From Nemophila menziesii (Eukaryota > Streptophyta > Magnoliopsida > Boraginales > Hydrophyllaceae): a DNA stretch of 64,000 nt. Position 1 is the stretch's first letter, and each line of letters begins with the position of its first letter. Shown here one piece after another: positions 48,378-60,130 of the stretch. The notes under the pieces are model-generated. The model was not told the DNA's origin. It saw only the letters and a list, made by a program, of their open reading frames with translations, and did no database searches. The stretch lies in the NCBI GenBank assembly GCA_029959085.1, contig JARWIR010000018.1:20273001-20337000 (forward strand), written 5' to 3'. Both the position numbers and the translations under genes were made by a program.

Positions 48378-49877
48378 TGGTGGGGCCTAGGGTGTGATAA
48401 AATAAGATATAATTAACGTGCAAAATAACACCCTAAAGCTACACGGTTCTGCAAGTATATAGATCGTATGCAAGTTTTAGTTAAATAATTAAGATTCGTT
48501 CCGCAGAGACTACGAAGGTTAGTGGAATCTTATGCAATAATCAGGTGCAAATAAATTAAAGCTAGAACAACTAAACGCAAATAAAAGTAAAGACAAATAG
48601 ATGTTTGTATGATTTTCTAATTAAACTAACTTAAAACTAGACATTAAAAGACAAAAAATAAATATGAAAGAGAAGTGACATGAGAATATAGCTCGAGTTA
48701 TTAGCATGTAATCCCCACTAGTTTTGCCGTTCTAAACATGTAAGGGTGAATTATGTAGTATTTCCCTAATCGGTCCCAATTCGCTATTGGTAGTTTCAAA
48801 TAGGATTTACCTGTGTCAATAAGGCTTCCTAAGCAAACTTTTCCTGTAATTGGTAAATAGTTACAAGAACTAAACCATAGTGATTATCTAGCTAGGTTGG
48901 GTTGTCAGATCAGACCTAATACTAGACGTTATGTGCTAAACATGCAATTAAACACCGGTGTCAATGGTGACCTAATTACTAGATGGTAATTCTAAATGGC
49001 TGCAGTCCACAAGAACACTGAATATAAATCCAAACACATAAACAAAGAATAAAAACTATAATTCAATTTAAAACATTAAATTCCCAAATTAGAGAGATGT
49101 CAATCAAAACTAGGGTTCATACATATATGCTAAAACGCAAGCTAAATAAATTTAGTTCATGAAATAAAATAAAGAAATTACAACTTTAAAGGTAGAAGAA
49201 GACATTGTTGATGAACAGCTCCTTCCAGACTTATCTCTTGTGTTGTAAGCTTCCTCTTGGCTTAAGGTTTCACCAAGGATGATTTAAGAGTGTTAAGAGG
49301 CTGTATTTATAGTGTATAGGTTGACCTAATTCGTTTCTTGAGGAAGAGATAAAGTATTGGACTCCTAGCCCAACTCAAATTCGTATGGAAATAAAGATAA
49401 ACACTGCTGGACCGTTTTGAGCATATCTTCTTCGTTATTGGTCGGTTTGAGCTCCATAAGATACCAAAAGAATACTCACAGAATTATCTATGTCCCTATG
49501 AAAGGAAATTACCAAAATCGTCCTATTTCTTGGGGTAAATAGCACTTCTTTAGGCGTGTACTGCAGAATCCCAGATTTAGGCAGCTTTTTTTTCCATCTT
49601 TTTAGCTTTTGTTTCCTTATCTCCAATTACCATGCAAATCTCTTTCCATAAGTTGTAGCCTTTGACTTGGACTCTAATTAAGCTCCATAATTATCTTTAA
49701 ATCTTCACACTAAATAAACAATTAAACCCAATATGCTCTAAAAATATTATGTCACTAAATCAAGACTCAAAATAGGAAAGTGCACTAAACTAAGATAAAA
49801 TCAACCTATAAACTAATAAATAAGCCTAAAATGATGTCTCGGAAGTATATTTTATTATCACAAATGAGGAGACATCA
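48378..49877 (-). repeat. 5' LTR of element A
   Basis: 1,500 bp. On the minus strand it starts TGATGTCTCC (49877), with the 46-bp unit at 49832-49877, and ends CCCCACCA. A TATA-like CTATAAATAC is at 49312-49303. It is clearly related to B's LTRs but more diverged and shorter. No undamaged 3' partner is present, so it cannot be dated from within the window. Confidence 0.88.
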
Positions 49878-52420
49878 AGTTTTTTCATATGATTGAATGT
49901 AACTTTGAATATTTTGTTATTAAAGATCTAATGATCAGTTATTATCTTTGCATTTATTAAATTTCTTCACATCACTCTCTATTCTCCTGTTTCACGTGAT
50001 CTTTTGCTCCTATTAATTCGAAGAAGTGACGAATTGTCGTTTGCGAATATATTGATGCAAGTAGGTGATCTCATTACATCTACTGATTTTATTATAATTT
50101 AGTACGAAGTAGATATGAGTGCTCGATGCACACTAATTAAATTTTACGAGGGATCCGTAACCTTGAGCATCGAAGATGAATCCGAAATATTTCACGTTTC
50201 GGGAAACCTGAATAGAAGAAAGGTATGGAATGGTTCGATGATCTAAAGTTTGACCAAAAGCACAAATGTGATTAACTCACATATAGAGTGATGTGACGTA
50301 TTTGACCATAAGTGAGTCAAAAGTGGCCGAATGGACTATTTTAAATCTGGGTAGGTTTAGGTCTTGTCAGTTAAACACCATAACATATTCTATTCACTCC
50401 AATTTGCGATTCGTTTATTCTCTCGAAGGGCTGGACTACATGGAATAGCTAGACGAAATGGTTGAATGAAAGGCAAAGCCTCAAACGGAATTTATTGAGG
50501 TGAGGAGGGACAAAGCTGGAAGGCTAGCAAGGAAGTAGGTGCTTACTAATTCGATGACCGGTAGGATGACTTGGAAGGCAAGGCACTGAACTCGCATAAA
50601 GAACAAACAAAGAAAGTGAGTCCTTTTGACGCCAAAAAGCATTAGGAACGAATAGAAAATGTTCTCACCTTGTCCCCGACATTGTTCTCCGACGATGTCC
50701 CCTGAAAGGAGCCCCATCTCTCTTTAATTCACAAGCTTGAAGAGGGATATAAGGGACCAAGGACCGATGCTCGGCCCATCGCCTCAGGCAGTCTCATTTT
50801 GTTCATTGCAGGGTTAAGAAAGAGACGCAGTCTACACTTGAAGGAATATCTTGAGATTAAGTTTCATGATCAGAATCCTCACCAATTATTTTCGTGATTT
50901 TGTAAATTTGGTTGATACGTTTATTGGCAATTCTTGGTTAACTTCTAGTGGACTTCTTGGACACCTTTTGCGACGTGTATAGGGTTTCTTCATGACTTTT
51001 AGACTTTCTAGCTTCATCTCAGGGTTTAATATCATTTATGTATCTAGGATCTACTAATTTGACACAAATTATCTCAAATCGCTTTAAAAATACATGTATA
51101 ATTCAAGATAAGCTAAAATTCAAGTACACCATATATTGTGATAAATTTCACAATTAAACCTTAAATATATAACCAAATGATGTCGGTTAAGTCTATAAAT
51201 ATATAAAAAAAGGATGTAAGTAATATATTGTTGTCAGGACCCCAGAATATGGATCAAAGATTAAGGCAATCATCCCCGATTAGGGGAGTCAAGAATGTCT
51301 TTTGAGGCTAAGGATAATACTATAATCGTTACCCATTTGAATTAGAATTTATTCTCAAATGTATTTTTCGATAGTTAGATTTACAAGTTCGTTAGAATGA
51401 CAGATTGTACAAGATAAGGAAGTGCTCTCGCTGAACCTAAACTAATTATAAAATGTTTGTCGCGACATCATCCGTGTTTAGATTTAAACTTTAGGGTATT
51501 AGGTTTCTTATTATAGTTTGATTATTGGTGTTGATGTGACGAGATTAGTTACAATTAGTTTTGTTAAATTAATGAAGTTTTAATTTTTTAACTAAGATAA
51601 TCTAGCATATTTTTACTAAAGATCTTTACTGATCCTAGAATAAATCTAATTATTGGGTTGCGAGATCTCTCAAATTTCAATTAGTTTGATTATGAGAACA
51701 ACAAATCATGTTGGTATTGAGTGGATAGTCAAGAAGGTTATCATGTATAGTTTACATGTTAATTGATATATTTCCCTACTTATGATTTGTGTACTATTAA
51801 TTATTCATATATTACCCCTTCATTGATGGGATAACAATTTTGTTGTTTATATATGTTACCATGTGTTTTAGACAAAAATTATAGATGGAGCTTTGACAGA
51901 CCTTAAATGAGACCATATGAAACAAACTTATCTTGACATCATATGTAAATTTTTAACGTCAATGACTACTCGTAAAATTAGTAACAAATAAATCTCAAAG
52001 TACGCAAATTGATAAATTTAGTGTAGAGTAAACCTTGAAAATTTTATTAGACTAGCAAAGAGCATAAATTAATTTCATCCATAAATACATGATTTGTCTT
52101 CATGAAAAACTTTATATATTGTATTACAAAAACTGTTAAGATACCTAGGATTTTATTGTCTTAAAGATGACCATAATTGTTTCTTAATAATGACAATAAG
52201 GGTTAATGAAGATTTGATAGCAAAAATAGTTTAGAAACTGTAAATGAATGTAGTGCACATAATTATTAGTAAACAAAATTTAATATATAAATAAAGGACC
52301 AAAGAAGGTCAAATGAGTTTTACAAAGATTAAGGTTCAACACATTATCCTGAAATTTTGTTAACATTAACATTTGTTATAGGTCCAAACTCGAGAGAACA
52401 CGCCTTATGGTTCTAGTTGT
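49878..52420. other. Intergenic with possible gypsy and organelle-like fragments
   Basis: At about 50112-50247 the plus strand reads CTLIKFYEGSVTLSIEDESE, which resembles the second half of a gypsy protease domain, but no active site is seen. From about 50390 to 50830 the composition becomes less AT-rich and purine-patterned in a way that recalls plant mitochondrial intergenic DNA. The rest (50830-52420) is AT-rich with nothing recognised. Confidence 0.35.
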
Positions 52421-52900
52421 CACAAATCCTAAGAGCCAAACATGTCGATCATGTTAATTTCTCAACTAGCTCGAACCTCACGTTGTACAAATCACTTAAG
52501 CTCACTAAGTTTAAACTTAATTTTATACATTATTCACTAATCTCTTATATCTTTTATGTTGTGTTTTCATAAAAATACTTTGATCGTGTTATGAATTAAC
52601 TCTAAGGCCTACTAACTTGCTAAAATCATCCTTTTAGAAGATATTTTCAGATTCTATACCTATTCCTTGTACTATTTTTTATGGTTTTTTTATATATTAG
52701 ATCAATTGAAAACAAAAGCAGGGATGAGGATAATGAGTACCCCATTCATAATTAAAAAATAAGTCGTGTCCCTACGACTCTAAAAAATAGAATAAAGAAA
52801 CGGTAAAAACATAAGAATATACATTAACACATAATATATAAAAGCCAACGAGAGAGAAAACTGTGTTTACCTTCGTGAGAATTGTTCTATCACATAGTTA
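52420..52900 (-). repeat. Athila 3' internal-region relic
   Basis: It parallels element B's 3' internal region, with shared tracts around 52480 (CCTCACGTTGTACA) and 52770 (GTCGTGTCCCTACGACTC). These correspond to 26580 and 26870 in B. No LTR is attached. Confidence 0.65.
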
Positions 52901-52959
52901 GGGGTTGACATTCTCGATCTAGGATGGGTCCACAATGATGTGTGCGGGGTTTCTCGACC

Positions 52960-53665
52960 TTACTCTAAGTTGATTTCATAGTTGATTAGTCTATTATCCA
53001 GAAAAATGAAAAATGTCAACCCTGAAAGTTCTAGACTTTTTCCTCGACTCTTGGATCGATAAATTTGGAACTCGTATGCAACAGTTATGGCGTCCCGGAA
53101 ATAGATAAACAATGAAATGCCATATGGAATTGTCTTTGGGATCTCTACATAGATAAACAATCTTGCATGTTGAAGTATTAACATAATTAGGCAATGAAAT
53201 ATAAGGTAATTGAGGGGCAAAAAAGCGTAGGAAATGTAAAGGTTGAGAAATTGGGAATGTGGTTATCAAGATAGAGATTAACTTCCCAAAAAGGAACAAG
53301 ATCATGAATATTCTTGGTGGTAAGTAAAGGTGTTGTTGGCTATTAACTGGGTATAGCTTTCGGTTAGCTAAGGTGAATATCGATGCCTTAAACCAAGTGG
53401 TGCCAGATTTAGAAGTAGTGACAAGTAAAACATCATCATCTTTGGCTTTAAAATGTTGTTGACATGCAATGGTTGCTTAAACTTGCCTAGTTGTGTCCCA
53501 AAAACCTTGGTATTGATAGAGATGAGAAGCAACACATCCTCTTTGTGTGAGAAGAGTTAAGAACAAGTCCTTACAAGATTCTTGGTTATCTTCGTTTTGT
53601 TGTAAATATATGAGAAATTTATAGAAATTTAATATAAATCCCACCACCATATAAATCTTGGACAT
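52960..53665 (-). pseudogene. Cytosolic sulfotransferase pseudogene (N-terminal half)
   Basis: One minus-strand frame from 53665 reads through LYQYQGFWDTTRQV, then a TAA at 53479-53477. It continues with ATIACQQHFKAKDDDVLLVT, TSKSGTTWFKASIFTL and IVYLCRDPKDNSIWHF. These are the hallmark elements of plant soluble sulfotransferases, which move sulfate from PAPS to small molecules. TSKSGTTWF is the PAPS 5'-phosphosulfate loop and YLCRDPKD lies in the 3'-phosphate site. The internal stop, a shortened middle and loss of everything after about 52994 (roughly the last third) make it non-functional. It is intronless, as many of these genes are. Confidence 0.85.
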
Positions 53666-53893
53666 TGTTTGGTGAGATATGAGTTTAAAACATTGAGAGT
53701 TAATTAGAGTATAGGAGTTTCAAACAATCCTATCTTCTACGAATTTAAACACTAATTCAAGTAATATGATATCTCAATTCTTCCTAAAAGATTAGAAAGT
53801 TTTTAAGACAATCTCAAAAACTACATAACATAAAGAAGTTTACAACTTTCGCTATACTTAAAAGTTTTCGAATGAGATAAAAAAGTTAATTCA

Positions 53894-55526
53894 TCATTCA
53901 AAATCAGGAACACCCAAAAGTGGATAACTCGAATCATTAGATCCAAGAAGCGGAATATACTCAGATCCTCGAACATGAACACTAAAGCAAGCTACAAAAC
54001 ACACAACATAAAAACGCTCAAGTAAGAAAAATACATATGAATGAAACAAAAACTTACCATTTTCAATTTTCATTACACTTTGTAACATAGTCTCCATTTT
54101 TGTCTTCATGTCTGAACTTTCATCCATCTCAGGAGCAAGAAGAGTCAATTCTCTGTATATTTCACGCACAAATTTGCAAATTTTCTCCGCAAATTCAATT
54201 TCACCATCTGATATTCGACCAATTGCTAATCTCATCAGCTCTCCCGTTAAATCCGCAATCTAAAAGGAGCAAAAATTAGTAACAGGTTGTGTTTATTTGC
54301 AAATTAGGTCCCTATAATTTGCAGAAATTGCACTATAGGTCCCTATATTATGTAAAATTTGCACTATAGGTCCCTAATTTATAAAAAATAACCGATTAAC
54401 ACAAAGATCAAGACATTAAATTCAATAATTACTTACCCCTAGTAAGTAGTCACTTTCATTGATCTGTAAAGGTTCGATTGAAGAATCACTTAGAGGCAAT
54501 AAAACAGCATTTAACTCATCAAGGTATAAAAGTGATCCAGTTTTGCAGAAATGGCAAAGAGTTGCAGCTTCAACATATTCTTGTACCTGTAATAAGTTTT
54601 TAAGCATAACTGAATCGAAACGGAATTTCAAGGGTAAAGAAAAAGTCAAGATATACAAACCCCAGGTGAGTAAGCTCTTCTTAGCTTCCAAAAGTCAGTT
54701 CCATGAAGTTCTTTAACTAAACGAGCCATGAACTGTGCTGTTACAGCTGCTAAATCTTTTTCTGCTTTTTCCATCACTTCTTCTTTGTTATGCTTGCTTA
54801 TTCTGTAGAATTAAAAATGGTTTAGATTCTAACAAACCAGAGCAAATAACTTTGAATTTTTCTGACCTGTGAACTTGAAATATGACCTTTTTGCTGTTCA
54901 TGGTTATGTCTCGGCTTGCTTTGACCACTCGTTCACGTTTCTCATTCTACAACAATACAGAATTATCAACTTTTCCATAATCTAGGGACCTATTGTGCAA
55001 TTAAGTCGCATCACAAAACTCACTCACTAAAACCCAAAATTGTATCATTTGGCAGAAAAATAGAAAACCCATTTCATTTAATTAGCTAGATTTTCCTCCA
55101 ATTACATACTTAAACAACAATATACATATATATGATAAGAAAGAACTACACGAGAAAACGCAAAACACAAAAATTAGAGAAGAAGCTATACGAGGTCGTT
55201 TAAATACTGAGCATATTTGGAGAAGGCGTTTTTCATTTCAATATTAGATTCAGTTTCAGTGGTGTTGATGGTACTGCACATAGTTCTTGCTTTCTTCACA
55301 GGGCCACTTTCCAAAGACGTTTCAGCAACTATAGGATAACAAAAGATTTGTATTTAGTTTAATGAATTATTGAGAATGATATAAGGTGTTTGTAATTTGA
55401 TAAAATATTGAAATAGAGTGTAGAAAGTTACTTACAGTGGGTGAAACGTTGAGGAAGTTTGGGAGTTGTCATTAGAAGAAGAAGGGAGAAACACTTTGAT
55501 TTGTTGAACGGCGAGATACGTAACAT
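53894..55526 (-). CDS. TRAX: TRAX (translin-associated factor X) protein
   Basis: Seven exons on the minus strand join in frame to 299 residues: 55526-55436, 55328-55192, 54946-54867, 54802-54661, 54586-54437, 54259-54058, 53991-53894. All introns are GT-AG. The product is a translin-fold protein. VQEYVEAAT (Glu153 and Glu156) and IADLTGELMR (Asp203 and Glu207) match the acidic residues that form the RNase site of TRAX in the animal C3PO complex. FWKLRRAYSPG and ENACFSVHVRGSEYIPLLG are also typical. TRAX pairs with translin to cut RNA. Its plant substrate is not known to me. The first ATG gives a basic, Leu-rich N-terminus (MLRISPFNKSKCFSLLLLL); a second in-frame Met at residue 20 may be the real start. 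No defects were seen. Confidence 0.92.
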
Positions 55527-56339
55527 TTGTCCTTCTTTACATAAACTGAATTTTCAAAAAATGGAAAAGGTAAATTTGTGTGCTCTTTTCTTGAAAATAT
55601 GTTAAATTGATTTTCTTTTTTCTTTTTTCTTTTTTCTTTTTTTGTTTGATGTTGTTAATTTTTTTGTTTTCCCAAAAAAAAACCTAAAAGTTTAAATTTT
55701 ATTTTAAAATTAAAGATGAAAAAATTGAAATATTAAATTATATGAAATTTTCAGAAGTTCTTATCGATTACAAAATGATATGACTATCGAATTATATATA
55801 GGAAAAATTAAGTAGTTGCACATTTATAGGACATGTGTGCAGGTGCATCATAAGTCGCTGGAAGTTATTTATTTATACACATTATTTTATTGGGGATGTT
55901 GTTTTGTATATACGCTTAATATCTAATATTTTATAACATCCCGTTGGATATCACCAAATAAAGTTTGAAGTGAGAAATATATGATATATGGGTTGTCTCA
56001 TTAATATTTTACCAAAAAAAACTAGTGAAAAAAAAAACATGGTGAAGGAAAAAGAATAGAACACGCAAATACCTCATCTCTCTCATTCTGACATCAAATC
56101 TTTCCAATAACATATTTCACATTGGCTAACATGCGCTTAAATGTCGTTATTGGTAAAGTTTTAGTGAACAAATTTGATGAATTTTAACTTGAACTTATTT
56201 GTTGAATATCAATAATGCAATTGTCTTGAAGTTCGTGAGTATAAAATAATTTGTGTGATATATGTTTAGTTTTATTGGTTTTGATATACCCACCCTAATT
56301 TACGTGATACATTTGTATTATTCTCGAACAATATGATTG
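55527..56339. other. Upstream region of TRAX, nothing recognised
   Basis: AT-rich. T-rich tracts with repeated TTTTTCT lie near 55610-55650. It probably includes the TRAX promoter, but no element can be assigned. Confidence 0.4.
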
Positions 56340-57000
56340 GATTATTGCTTATGTCGAGAAGTTCAGATGATCCTTGAATATGGTGCATGTCAGATTATAA
56401 CCATACACATTCTCTATTAGTTTATTGAAGAGCAATAATCTCGATGTGATTTGAGGAGGTAGCCGTCATGGTTTGTTTCATAGATATCCATAATATAGAA
56501 ATCTATCATAGGTAAAAACGTTCCATGTATATGACCTTGCTTTATGAAGATCTGAAAGATAACCAAGATTGGCATATCTGACTAGTGATGGTGTAGGATC
56601 ATTAAGATATAATAAGTTTAGGTTGGATGTTCCACGAAGATACCTCATGACATGCTTAATTCCTTGCCAAGGTTTGCTTGTAGGGGTTGCACTATACATG
56701 GTTAATAAATTAACTATAAAAACAAATTATTGGTCGTATATTATTAGCAACATTAGTGCTCCAACGTCACTCAAATATGTACTTTCAGACAAAGTATCTC
56801 TTACTCCGTTCTCTCGAGGACCAAAAGGATCTTTTGTTATATTGAGTGATCTTATCACCAGTGGGGTTGATTATGGATGAGACTTGTCCATATTAAATCG
56901 TTTCAAAATTTTCTTATTATATGTTGATTGATAAAGAAACTTTCCTTCTAAAAAAGTATCTATCTAAAGGCTAAGACAAAATTTTGTCTTTTCTAAATCT
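56340..57000 (-). pseudogene. Copia RT-RNase H relic
   Basis: On the minus strand the end of a copia reverse transcriptase (a DPFGPREN stretch) leads to RNase H: MYSATPTSKPWQGIKHVMRY, LRGTSNLNLLYLND, then YANLGYLSDLHKARS. Further left are ISWRSTKQT-like and ATSSNH-like remains near 56480-56420. Stops and frameshifts are frequent. No LTR was found nearby. It is an old fragment of a different copia lineage from the element at 13-16.5 kb. Confidence 0.75.
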
Positions 57001-58190
57001 TACATTTCAAATTCATTCCTTAAGTAGAAGCAGACTTATCGAACTTTTCAAAAATTACAATAAATACTAACGACTGTAAAACTTGATTTTCTATTCCTTT
57101 TATGAAAATACACAAAATTCTCTTGTTTCAAGTATTCACTCAACTATTATACCAAAAATGTTTTCAAAGAAGAATATACTAGTTCAAGCCACGACAGTTG
57201 CAACTTTAATAATTTTTTCAATTCACCTCCAAATAACGAACCCTCCGTTTCTATGCGCTCTTAACTTCAAGTACTATCAAGAAACTAGATGGCTCCTCCA
57301 GAATTTTCATCAATTGTACGTGGTGACACCAGCAAGTCAATTTCTAAATCTGGTCGACAGTTGCTCTCGCTTGCCAAAAGTGGCTTCTTGATCCTATAAC
57401 GCCTTGACTTGTATTTGACCTTCCTTTCTTGACATCTTATCCTCGTCTTGTGATCTAATAGTATCAAAGTACCTAAATGCACACTTAACACATAAATTAT
57501 GCACGAATAACTCTAAAAGTAACTATTCTTCAAAAATTATACAAGAATTGAGAAACTATCAAATAATAGTGAATAATTCCTTAAATAAGCATATTATAAC
57601 TTTAAAAATATGTCTCGTGACTAGATTAATCTATCACAATAAAGAATACATTAGTTAAATAAGTTACTTTTAAATTAATTATGTAGAAATTATTAACTTT
57701 ATTAATACGTGTCTTCAAAAGTAAAAAAATCACTTAAAATGGAAAAAAAGGATTATTTGATACTGGAAACAAACACAAGTGTGTTTATTACTATCCAGTT
57801 ACTTCTTCATTGGATTATTACCATTGATTCTAATTGAGTGAAATTGCCTAAAGTAATTTCGATACCCTACCTACGAAAAATCGAACCTTACCTCATGGTT
57901 GGCGTATCCTCCTTTCACACATTTTCTATTGTTTTTTTTCCTTTTCAAATGTCAAGGAAATTACAAATTGAGGCTTAATTTTCAAATATACTTCTATATA
58001 AGTCTCAACTAGAAAAACATTCTATAAAAGGCCTATTCTAATATTTTGGTTGGATTTTGTCACATTATACACTTTTTTATTATTGTTATTATATTATTCT
58101 GTAAATTAATACCCTTGTAGCTTATTTTTTCTGTTAATTAATCCCATGGGTACATTCACGAGGGTACCTATGCCGTTGTTTACATTTATA
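57001..58190. other. Intergenic, nothing recognised
   Basis: AT-rich. Two overlapping open frames at 57083-57391 (plus) and 57285-57491 (minus) have no recognisable domain, and I do not regard either as a gene. Confidence 0.4.
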
Positions 58191-58439
58191 ACGTGTTGGC
58201 CCACAAACTGAAAAAAGAAAAGGAGAGCTTCGGCGTGAGTAACGGCAGTTTTCTTGTGCGTGAAGACGATGTCATGGTGGGAAGGCGATATCTCGGTGTG
58301 AGAGGAGACACGATGGGGAGGCGGTTTACGTCGGTTTTCGTGAGCAGGGGAACGACGACGACTTCCTTAGCAGTGGAGAGTGGCGCACGAACGGCGGGAG
58401 AGAGGATTGGCGTGAAGGTGAGATCTCGCTGTGAATACG

Positions 58440-58660
58440 AGATCTCGTTCTAGTGATGGTGAAGATCGGGGTTTGATGATGGTGGAGATCAGGTTCTAAT
58501 GGTGGAGATGATGGTGGCGGAGATGATGGTGGTGAAGCTGATGGTGGTGGAGATGATAATGGTAAAGATGGCATGAGTGATGGTGGTCATGGCTGTTGGT
58601 GGTCGTGGTTGTTGGTGGTTGTGGCTGTTGGTGGTAGAGAAAGGCCGTGATGGGGTGGCG
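58440..58660. repeat. GGTGGAGATGAT-type degenerate simple repeat
   Basis: Tandem variants of GGTGGAGAT and GATGGTGGT from about 58450 to 58600, then GGTGGTTGTGGCTGTTGGTG variants to 58640. Open frames here on both strands (58193-58453 and 58326-58574) reflect this composition. Confidence 0.7.
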
Positions 58661-58726
58661 GGATGACGGTCAAGAGGGAGGATGAAGAGGAGAGGGATGG
58701 TGAAGAAGGTGGATGTGGTTTTCTGG

Positions 58727-58841
<115 letters not shown>

Positions 58842-59092
58842 AAAACCTTAATGGGTATTTTGTTTTGGGTTTGTTCTTTTCACTGTGTATAAAAGAGGGG
58901 AGGGTGGTTTTTTTTTCTTTTTTTCTTTTTTAGTTGGGTTCTAATGGGGGCTAGCGGGGGCTTAGTTAAGGCTGAGTCTTATTTTGTTAATCACAAGTCA
59001 TGAAGGCCTTATAACCTCATTTCCCCTCAGACGTCTCCTTTTTTTTGGACAAGAAAAGGGTACAAGGTACCCCAAAGAAACATATGAATACA

Positions 59093-59638
59093 TTAACCGA
59101 TCCCTAACTTATTAAAAGACCCAAGTACATACGCGAGGGGATCGATTCCCAAGTTGTTTCTAACTCCATGTCTAGCTTCTTTCGCAAGGTGATCTGCTCT
59201 TTGATTAAACTTACGAGACATAAAACAAAACGTGATAGGCCTTGTTTCTACCGAGACTCACTTAATCTTAAAGATGATAGGTTTAATTTTCCAACTTACT
59301 GCTGACATCTGCTTAAGACATTGTATTACCTCAAGGTTATCTGAACGAGTAAGTTTCCTTGGTTGAGGAAACCTTTTGCAAAGTATGGACGCTTTTAGGA
59401 CCGCCCAGGCTTCACCAATAAGACTCGAGGTGCATTGGATAGTATCTTTGAAGTCCTCCCTCTTATTAGTTTGTTTATGAAGGATGGTGACTCCTATACC
59501 CGTTGGTTCATAGACTTCTTTGAAAGAAGTATCACAATGTAGAATAATATCTGTCTCATAGTAGTTTCCCTTAGTAATGTTGTTTGCTCCCATCACATTG
59601 TTTCTTGCATCCCTACCGATGTTACTGGGCCAGTTCAA
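59093..59638 (-). pseudogene. LINE-type RNase H domain relic
   Basis: One minus-strand frame from 59638 to a stop at 59093 carries the plant non-LTR RNase H fold: LHCDTSFKEVYEPTGIGVTI (first Asp), SLIGEAWAVLKASIL (Glu), LTRSDNLEVIQCLKQ (second Asp) and FNQRADHLAKEARHG (last Asp). A single TGA at 59258-59260 interrupts it before that last motif. RNase H would degrade RNA in RNA:DNA hybrids. No RT domain lies upstream in the visible sequence. It is most likely the 3' end of a truncated LINE or a dead single-domain gene. Confidence 0.7.
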
Positions 59639-60130
59639 ACCATGAAGTTCCTACATTAGATGGTTAGTAACCCTAATAATATTATGACAATCAATATTCG
59701 TGTTATCATGTAAAGATTTCATTTTAGCCTTCTATATTGATCATCCGTTACCTTTCTTCTTGTCTCATCCTGTATTAGAATAGAAATTAATAATTTTTAG
59801 AAACGAAGTACCAATATCATCAGTCTCATCAGTTCCCTTTTCATAAATACACTTTGTATTTATCCTTGCCCCCTTTTTTTTGTTTTTTTTTTTGTCAAAT
59901 ATCCCTGTCCCCTGATATTGGGACTTTTCAGGTGTTCGTCAATGTATTTGGACGGGGTGGAAGATTTCTTTTACTTTTCCTTAGAACTTAAGGAGTCCAA
60001 TGATCAGCTAAATACTTCTACATTTATTGTAGTATTACGTCTCCTTGGAAATCTAAAACGCCATTAAAAATCATTAAAACTCTCATCATCTTCTTTAAAC
60101 ATCCAAAAGAAGAACTATAACCATCAAGAG
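59639..60130. other. Upstream region of the F-box gene
   Basis: No gene. It has a T-rich run near 59870-59900. It probably holds the promoter and 5' untranslated region of the F-box gene, but no element is assigned. Confidence 0.4.

Larger units (their letters stand above)
19688..49877 (-). mobile_element. Element A: old Athila-type Ty3/gypsy element, host of three insertions
   Basis: On the minus strand the order is 5' LTR (49877-48378), PBS (48371-48353), gag (48252-46673), protease to RNase H (33799-31591), rest of RNase H plus integrase (23910-22456), and 3' repeat region (22455-21910 and 20151-19690). The gaps are filled by elements C, B and D, and each gap is bordered by a short direct duplication. 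The RT motif sequence (FMDDFSVF) and the Asp-tRNA-type PBS place it in the Athila lineage. Frameshifts (near 33690 and 23765), substitutions in conserved RT motifs and loss of ORF3 show that it is dead. Confidence 0.85.
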
